Assembly (NCBI RefSeq): GCF_001522545.3
Contig: NC_031768.1
Coordinates: 84,440,457 to 84,504,456 of the forward strand
Origin: Parus major
Lineage: Eukaryota > Chordata > Aves > Passeriformes > Paridae
Reading direction: 5' to 3'
DNA length: 64,000 bases
Made by a program: the position numbers and the translations under genes. Position 1 is the first letter of the stretch, and each line of letters begins with the position of its first letter. A model generated the notes under the pieces. It had not been told where the DNA came from and made no database searches. It worked only from the letters and a program-made list of their open reading frames with translations. Of this stretch, positions 59,201-64,000 are shown one piece after another.

Positions 59201-62200
59201 GTATGATTGAGAATTGCTGGTTAGAGTGTTTATTTTCTGGTTTTATGAATGATGACCGATAACACCACGTTCTGAGGAGAAGAATGTTCCTGTGACCTGC
59301 CTGCTCTATATCTTTATTCTAAAGGAGTGCAAAATTTGCTTTTGCATCTTCATCTGAGAACAGTTGCTTCTGAAGTTCTCTGTTCTACAGGGCAGTTTTG
59401 CTTAAAATGCAAGTGTGTTTTAAGAGGAGTTCTTTTATATCATGTTAGAGGCCAGCATGATAGTGGTAGTCTCTAGCATGATAGCCATCAAGCTGTACCA
59501 ACAGGAGTGTAGCCAGCAGGTCAGGGGAGAGTCTTATACCCTTTTTCTCAGCAGTGGTTAGGCCACATCTGGAATATCTTATGCAGTTTTGGGTTCCTCA
59601 GTGCCAGATCAGTGCTGGTAAGGATGGGTGAGTTCAGCAGAACCACTGAGGTGGTAGAGGACTCTGGAGTATGTGATGTACAAGGCATAGCTGAGGGAGC
59701 TGGGCTAGTTGAGGCCTTGAAAGGAGAAGGTTTCAGGATGGCCTTCCAATGTGAATCAGTCTGTGATCCTGGTAAGAGCATGGTAAGAGTTTAGCAAAGT
59801 AGTGCATAGCCTTTCACTCTTCTGTTTTGCAGAGTCTCACCAAGTCCTTGCTCAGCTGCTGGACACCCTGTTAGTGATTGGCACAAAACTCCCAGAGAAT
59901 CCATCTGTCAGGATGAGGCTGGTGGAGGTAGCCTGCAAGGTAAGGAGGCCTCCTTGGGCCAGGGAACTTTTGTCACTACAACAAGAAAAAAAAGAAAGGT
60001 AGTCAGTATTTAAATTATTTTAATTTTTCTCAACAAACTTACAATACAGAGGTTAGTCACTGCTAGGAAATGTAACATGATATTTAAAAGGTCTGAAGGA
60101 ACGGTAAGAATCCAGTTACATCTGCTCGTCTCTTGTTCCACAGCATCTGACAGATTCTTCTCATGGTGTAAGGAATAAGTGTCTTCAGCTAATTGGTTGT
60201 CTTGGCCCAGTGGAAAAAGGTGCTGCAAAAGAGGCTGAAAGCCAGGCGGCCAAAGATGTCCAGAAGATCATAGGAGATCATTTTAATGATCAGGACCCTC
60301 GAGTTAGGACTGCAGCTATAAAAGCCATGGTGAGTCTAGCTGGTAGTGTGGAAGAAATAGTTTGGGATTGTAAAAGGAAGCTGAGAGAGGGCTGCAAACT
60401 AATCCAAAGAGGTTTGGTTTAGATATCATTTTAATTTACTGAGTAAAAGCCTATTTATAGTATCAAAACTACCTGAAAAAATATGCTGGGTCTTGAAATA
60501 TTAGAGTAACATGAGATCTCAAAGGGCATTTGAGTGATTCATCACTTCTATTTCAGCTATAGCTGAAGAAGCCTTTCAACTTGTTCATTCTTTTGCTTGT
60601 GTGTAGGCTCTTTCTTTTAGTGACAAATTTATTTCTTGATTTAGTATTGGTTATTGAAACTACAATAAACCACTAGTGCTCCAAAATGCAGTAGGTATCT
60701 GCTTATGATAGGAAACCTGTGTGATAAGTCCAGAAAGAATTTTGGTTTTCTGTTTTAAAGCAAATGTTTATGTTTTGCATCATGGTTACATTCATTAGTA
60801 TTCTCTAACTGTTCATGAGATATATTGTATACTGGGGTTTTTTTTTGTGGGGGGACCTTTCAGAAGCTTTTAGCTTTGCAAAAATGCAAGCAAAGACCAT
60901 GCATTTCAAAATAGTGCTTAACATGAGTTGCCTGTGAGTGTATGGGGATACAGAAGTTTTCTATTACCCTTAAAGTTTATAAAAATGTTCCATCTAATGT
61001 GATGGTTAACAAGGATCTTTGAATTAATGTTCTTAAACTCCAAAGAAAGAAGATAGATGCATTTGAGGAGATCAGATTGCACTTGAATCTCTCTGAAATC
61101 TCCCTCTTCTGGACACTGTACTTACTCATCCTTATACGAAGAAACAATGTAGGATACTTTGCTGTCCCTGTAGTTCAGTAATGGGAAGATTTACATGGCA
61201 TGAAAATGCATTGGCAATGCTACTTTTGAATCCATGTTTCAGGAATGGTAATAAAGTAATTAATTATCTGTTTTAATTGTGGTTGAATATGGCTAACACT
61301 AAAAAATTATTTGAAGTTTGGGAGAATGAACAAGCACTGTATTTGTATAAATTATTTTTCCCTAACCTAAGCACGAATTACTATGAAGCTAAAAAATTAT
61401 ACTGAAGTCAAGAATATTATTTAAAGTACTTAGGGTCAAGATAATGTAATTTTCTAGCAGCAATCAAGAAATGCAAGCGGCTCAAACAGAAAAACAGTGG
61501 TGAAAATTTAGTCTGTGTCCCTTAAACCTGTACTTACACTTTCTTACTTTTTTTTTTTTTTTCCCCCTGTAGCTACAGCTTCATGAAAGAGGATTAAAGT
61601 TACAGCAAGCCATTTACAGTCGGGTAAAACCTCGTATTTGTTTTGCACTTGTTTGCATATCTTTCTTTTTGAGTTCTCTGGCACTGTGTTTTGTGAGGAG
61701 GAGGGCACTGAGCAGAGGAGGAGTATTTTACACTTGGGTTGCCAATATTCCTTGTTGTTGTATGACAGTGGAAATAAATGGGTATTTTGCATCTGTTGTG
61801 CTTAAATGCACGAAAGCATATGCTTTGTTGTCTGTTGTTTGTTGGGGAGGTGATCCTGGGAAGGGCAAGGTATGATGAAGTCATTCCTGTCATCTGGCAG
61901 TCATAGTCTAGAAGTCTTAAACCCTTGTTCATTGGAGAGTACCCATAAAGCCTGTATTTGTTATATCAGTAAAGCTGTGCAGCTGCAAACTGTATCAAAT
62001 CAATTCTATTGCAGACTCACATTTCATCCTTCTTGCATAGTACAGGCAATTCTGGAGTTTGTAACATGTGCCTGATTGACTTGATTAGATCTAGTCTGCC
62101 TGATCAAACTTGGAAATACTAGGGAGTAGCAGGGAAGACTGGATTTGTCTTGATTTTTAATCTGTTCTAACTGTCTTGTGGTAAGGATGCTGATGACATT

Positions 62201-63333
62201 GTGGGAAGTGAATGACAGCTCTGGTGGAGATGTTTCAGATATATTGGACTATGAATGTTCTTTCAGGCCTGCAAGCTGTTGGCAGATGACTATGAACAAG
62301 TGCGCAGTGCTGCAGTTCAGCTGATTTGGGTCCTCAGCCAACTTTACCCTGAAAGGTATGCCCTGTGTGCAGTGTCCTCAAAGTACAGGCCAAGTAATCA
62401 TCCTAATCCTGAGGGTTTCATGCTAGTAGGTCTCAGGAGAAACTGTTAGGAAACTGATGTGAACAAATGGCTGATGCCTGTTGAGAATGTACTGATGCAG
62501 GGAAGGTTTAGTTCCTGGTATTTGTTGCACATTCTTAGGAATTCAGCATAGTTGTTTCTTATTGATGCCATCCAGTATGGAATACAGTCAACAAACTGAT
62601 TTCTCTATGTCAGCATTGTCCCAATTCCTTCTTCTAATGAAGAAATTCGCTTGGTTGATGATGCCTTTGGAAAAATTTGCCATATGGTTAGCGATGGTTC
62701 CTGGGTTGTAAGAGTACAAGCTGCAAAGTTATTGGTAAGTTGCTTTCTTTTCTTCTCTAGCAGAGAATAGTTTTTCTTACTTGAATTTTCATATATATTT
62801 GAAAAAAAAAAAAAAATAAATAAAAGAATGGGAGGATGTTTAAAAGCGTATAGGTAAATTTCTCCCAAAATTCTGAGGTGAAAGAAATGAGGGAGGTTGA
62901 GGAAACCAAACACTTTTTCAGCTCAGCTGTGCAATGATCCTTTCTTTGAGAGTAGATGGTTAAGCATTAAGGAAAGAAACAAATCCTTGTCATAATTCCC
63001 TGCCCCTACTTCTCTATCACAGGACATGTGAACCAACTGAACTCAAGAAAAGCCATATTAACCTCAGAGGGAAAAGAAGATGTTCTGACTCTTAAGTTCA
63101 CTTTTTTAGACTCTGATGTACAATAGTGTCAGGCATTGCATAAAGCTGTTAAAATGAGTGGATAAGATTCGATGCCATGTTGGGATAAGTCAGGAAATTA
63201 TATGGTTCAGTTTGGAATAATCCTGTTTCTCCCTTTTGATTTTTTTTTTTTTTTCCTTTAGGGTTCTATGCAACAAGTTAGCTCCCATTTCTTGGAGCAG
63301 ACCCTTGACAAGAAGCTCATGTCAGATCTGAGG
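56017..63333 (+). CDS. INTS4: INTS4, Integrator complex subunit 4 (5' part, runs off the window)
   Basis: Nine coding exons: 56017-56070, 56859-57053, 58990-59107, 59833-59939, 60144-60329, 61573-61623, 62267-62355, 62614-62734 and 63262-63333. All are GT-AG and in frame. Together they give 331 codons of a protein of about 963 residues in mammals. INTS4 is the HEAT-repeat scaffold of the Integrator cleavage module, binding INTS9 and INTS11 for snRNA and promoter-proximal RNA 3'-end cleavage in the nucleus. Visible marks are MAAHLKKRVYEEFTKVVQ, KLRLTKPSKSAALHVDLCKA, HEAT helices such as VRLKIASLLGLLSKTAGF, DQDPRVRTAAIKAM and DDYEQVRSAAVQLIWVLSQL, then SDGSWVVRVQAAKLLGSM. The next expected exon (mammalian start RKRTAHERAK) is not found before 64000. 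Exon 2 opens with tandem CAG acceptors, so one or two Gln may vary. Confidence 0.95.
56295..56465 (+). mobile_element. CR1 LINE 3' fragment (INTS4 intron 1)
   Basis: Diverged CR1 sense text: 'tagagatactcaagaaccgt', 'gaccctacttgagaggga', 'ggctggacgagatgacacac', 'ccccttccaaccagaccc'. Confidence 0.65.
57480..57705 (-). mobile_element. CR1 LINE 3' fragment (INTS4 intron 2)
   Basis: Reverse-complement CR1: 'aatcacagaatcatggaatg', 'gtttgggttggaagggacat', 'gaacactttgtgggatgagg', 'aagaatttttccctaatatc'. Confidence 0.87.
57706..58008 (+). mobile_element. CR1 LINE 3' fragment, opposed to the previous one (INTS4 intron 2)
   Basis: CR1 sense text: 'gaaatgacctcaaactgatc', 'tgagtcaccatccctgaagg', 'tgctgggttaagggttggac', ending 'aatgattctctgattcc'. 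It belongs to the 'gctgggttaagggttggac' subfamily and abuts the - strand copy 5' end to 5' end. Confidence 0.87.
59538..59790 (+). mobile_element. CR1 LINE fragment (INTS4 intron 3)
   Basis: CR1 sense text 'ggttaggccacatctggaat', 'gcagttttgggttcctcagt', 'gctgagggagctgggctagt'. It is truncated at its 3' side. Confidence 0.65.
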
Positions 63334-63646
63334 GTATGTAAACGTTTAGGTTTGTTTTCCTGTGTGTAAGCACTAAAATCACACAAGAGATAAGTTAATA
63401 TTGAGTGTGCTTGTTCACCTTGTCCTTGCCTGAGGGTTGCTGAGAGTTAATTGATGATGACAGGTTTTGTTTTAAAGTCAATGAAGCAATTTCTAGTTTT
63501 AAATTTCATTAACCAAGCATGTAAGAAACAGCTCTTGGTTGTTCAGGTTTTACAGTAACTGAGAGGCAAATGTTTGTGGTGTTCTGATAGTTTTTTGGCT
63601 AAAAGCTTTGCTTATTGTGTATGGAAAGATTGCATCCTATTTCTAG

Positions 63647-63715
63647 GAGCAAGCTCTTGGAAACGTCCTGCAAGATCTGATGAAAAAGCATCAACATTTC
63701 AAGAAACATGAGTAG
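63647..63715 (+). other. Candidate alternative terminal exon of INTS4
   Basis: After an acceptor-like TATTTCTAG at 63638-63646 there are 22 open codons and a TAG stop (EQALGNVLQDLMKKHQHFKK, then two more residues). The phase matches exon 9. It does not resemble the mammalian INTS4 continuation. No AATAAA follows within the window. It may be chance intronic sequence. Confidence 0.2.
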
Positions 63716-64000
63716 CTAAAGGCTACTCAGCCCTGTGAGCAAAATTTTTCAATACCATTCCTTCCTTAAGCAACATGCTCAAGGTTATGTTAGTTTTTTT
63801 ATGTCTACAAAAGAATGGTGTAGAGCTGCTGGTTTTTTGTGTGCTGCTTTGTAGAGGCTGTTAAAGAAAAAGCTGTGCAGCACTATTTAGAGTGTGTGAG
63901 GAAAGGAGGCAGACTAGCAAGCACACTGAATGAATATCCCATTTTACACACTGCTGAACTCTGGATAGTATTGATAGCATTGAAGTATTTAATTGCAGTT

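Noticed and set aside
60340..60425. Possible CR1 scrap after INTS4 exon 5
   Set aside because: Only a short phrase resembles CR1. Too little to support.

Overview
This is vertebrate nuclear DNA, almost certainly from a bird and probably a songbird. The genes have small exons with GT-AG introns and CpG-island promoters. Many truncated CR1 LINEs carry the avian 3' end, and one LTR resembles those abundant in songbird genomes (recalled from memory, no search run). There are no bacterial features.

Genes, left to right: KCTD21 (+, one coding exon), ALG8 (+, 13 coding exons reconstructed, 521 codons), NDUFC2 (+, 3 exons), two copies of THRSP/Spot 14 in divergent orientation (one on the - strand cut by a 100-N assembly gap, one intact on +), KCTD14 (+, two coding exons predicted), and the first nine coding exons of INTS4 (+, running off the right edge). 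This matches the mammalian block USP35-KCTD21-ALG8-NDUFC2-THRSP-KCTD14-INTS4, read in inverted order here. USP35 is expected on the - strand to the left. Only a candidate first exon for it is visible, at the CpG island near 7.2 kb, which looks like a shared two-way promoter with a ZNF143-type site.

Region by region: 1-7.1 kb has no recognisable coding exon and holds old CR1 pieces plus a long pyrimidine-rich minisatellite. 7.1-7.6 kb is a CpG island. 7.6-15.6 kb is the presumed KCTD21 intron. 15.7-16.5 kb is the KCTD21 CDS, followed by its 3' UTR and intergenic DNA to 22.4 kb. 22.4-33.6 kb is ALG8. 35.7-38.2 kb is NDUFC2, with a duplicated 40-bp GC-box unit in its promoter and a G-rich minisatellite in intron 1. 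38.2-44.1 kb is an LTR- and CR1-bearing interval with the THRSP pair. 44.1-49.4 kb is repeat-rich intergenic DNA with a possible ancient MITE. 49.7-53.2 kb is KCTD14. 55.8 kb to the end is INTS4.

The genes are not a pathway. They cover E3-ligase adaptors (KCTD21, possibly KCTD14), N-glycan precursor assembly (ALG8), respiratory complex I (NDUFC2), lipogenic control (THRSP) and snRNA/mRNA 3'-end processing (INTS4). The most notable points are the divergent THRSP duplication broken by the gap, the two-way CpG promoter, paired G-rich first-intron minisatellites, a predicted KCTD14 N-terminal exon and a possible alternative INTS4 terminal exon.
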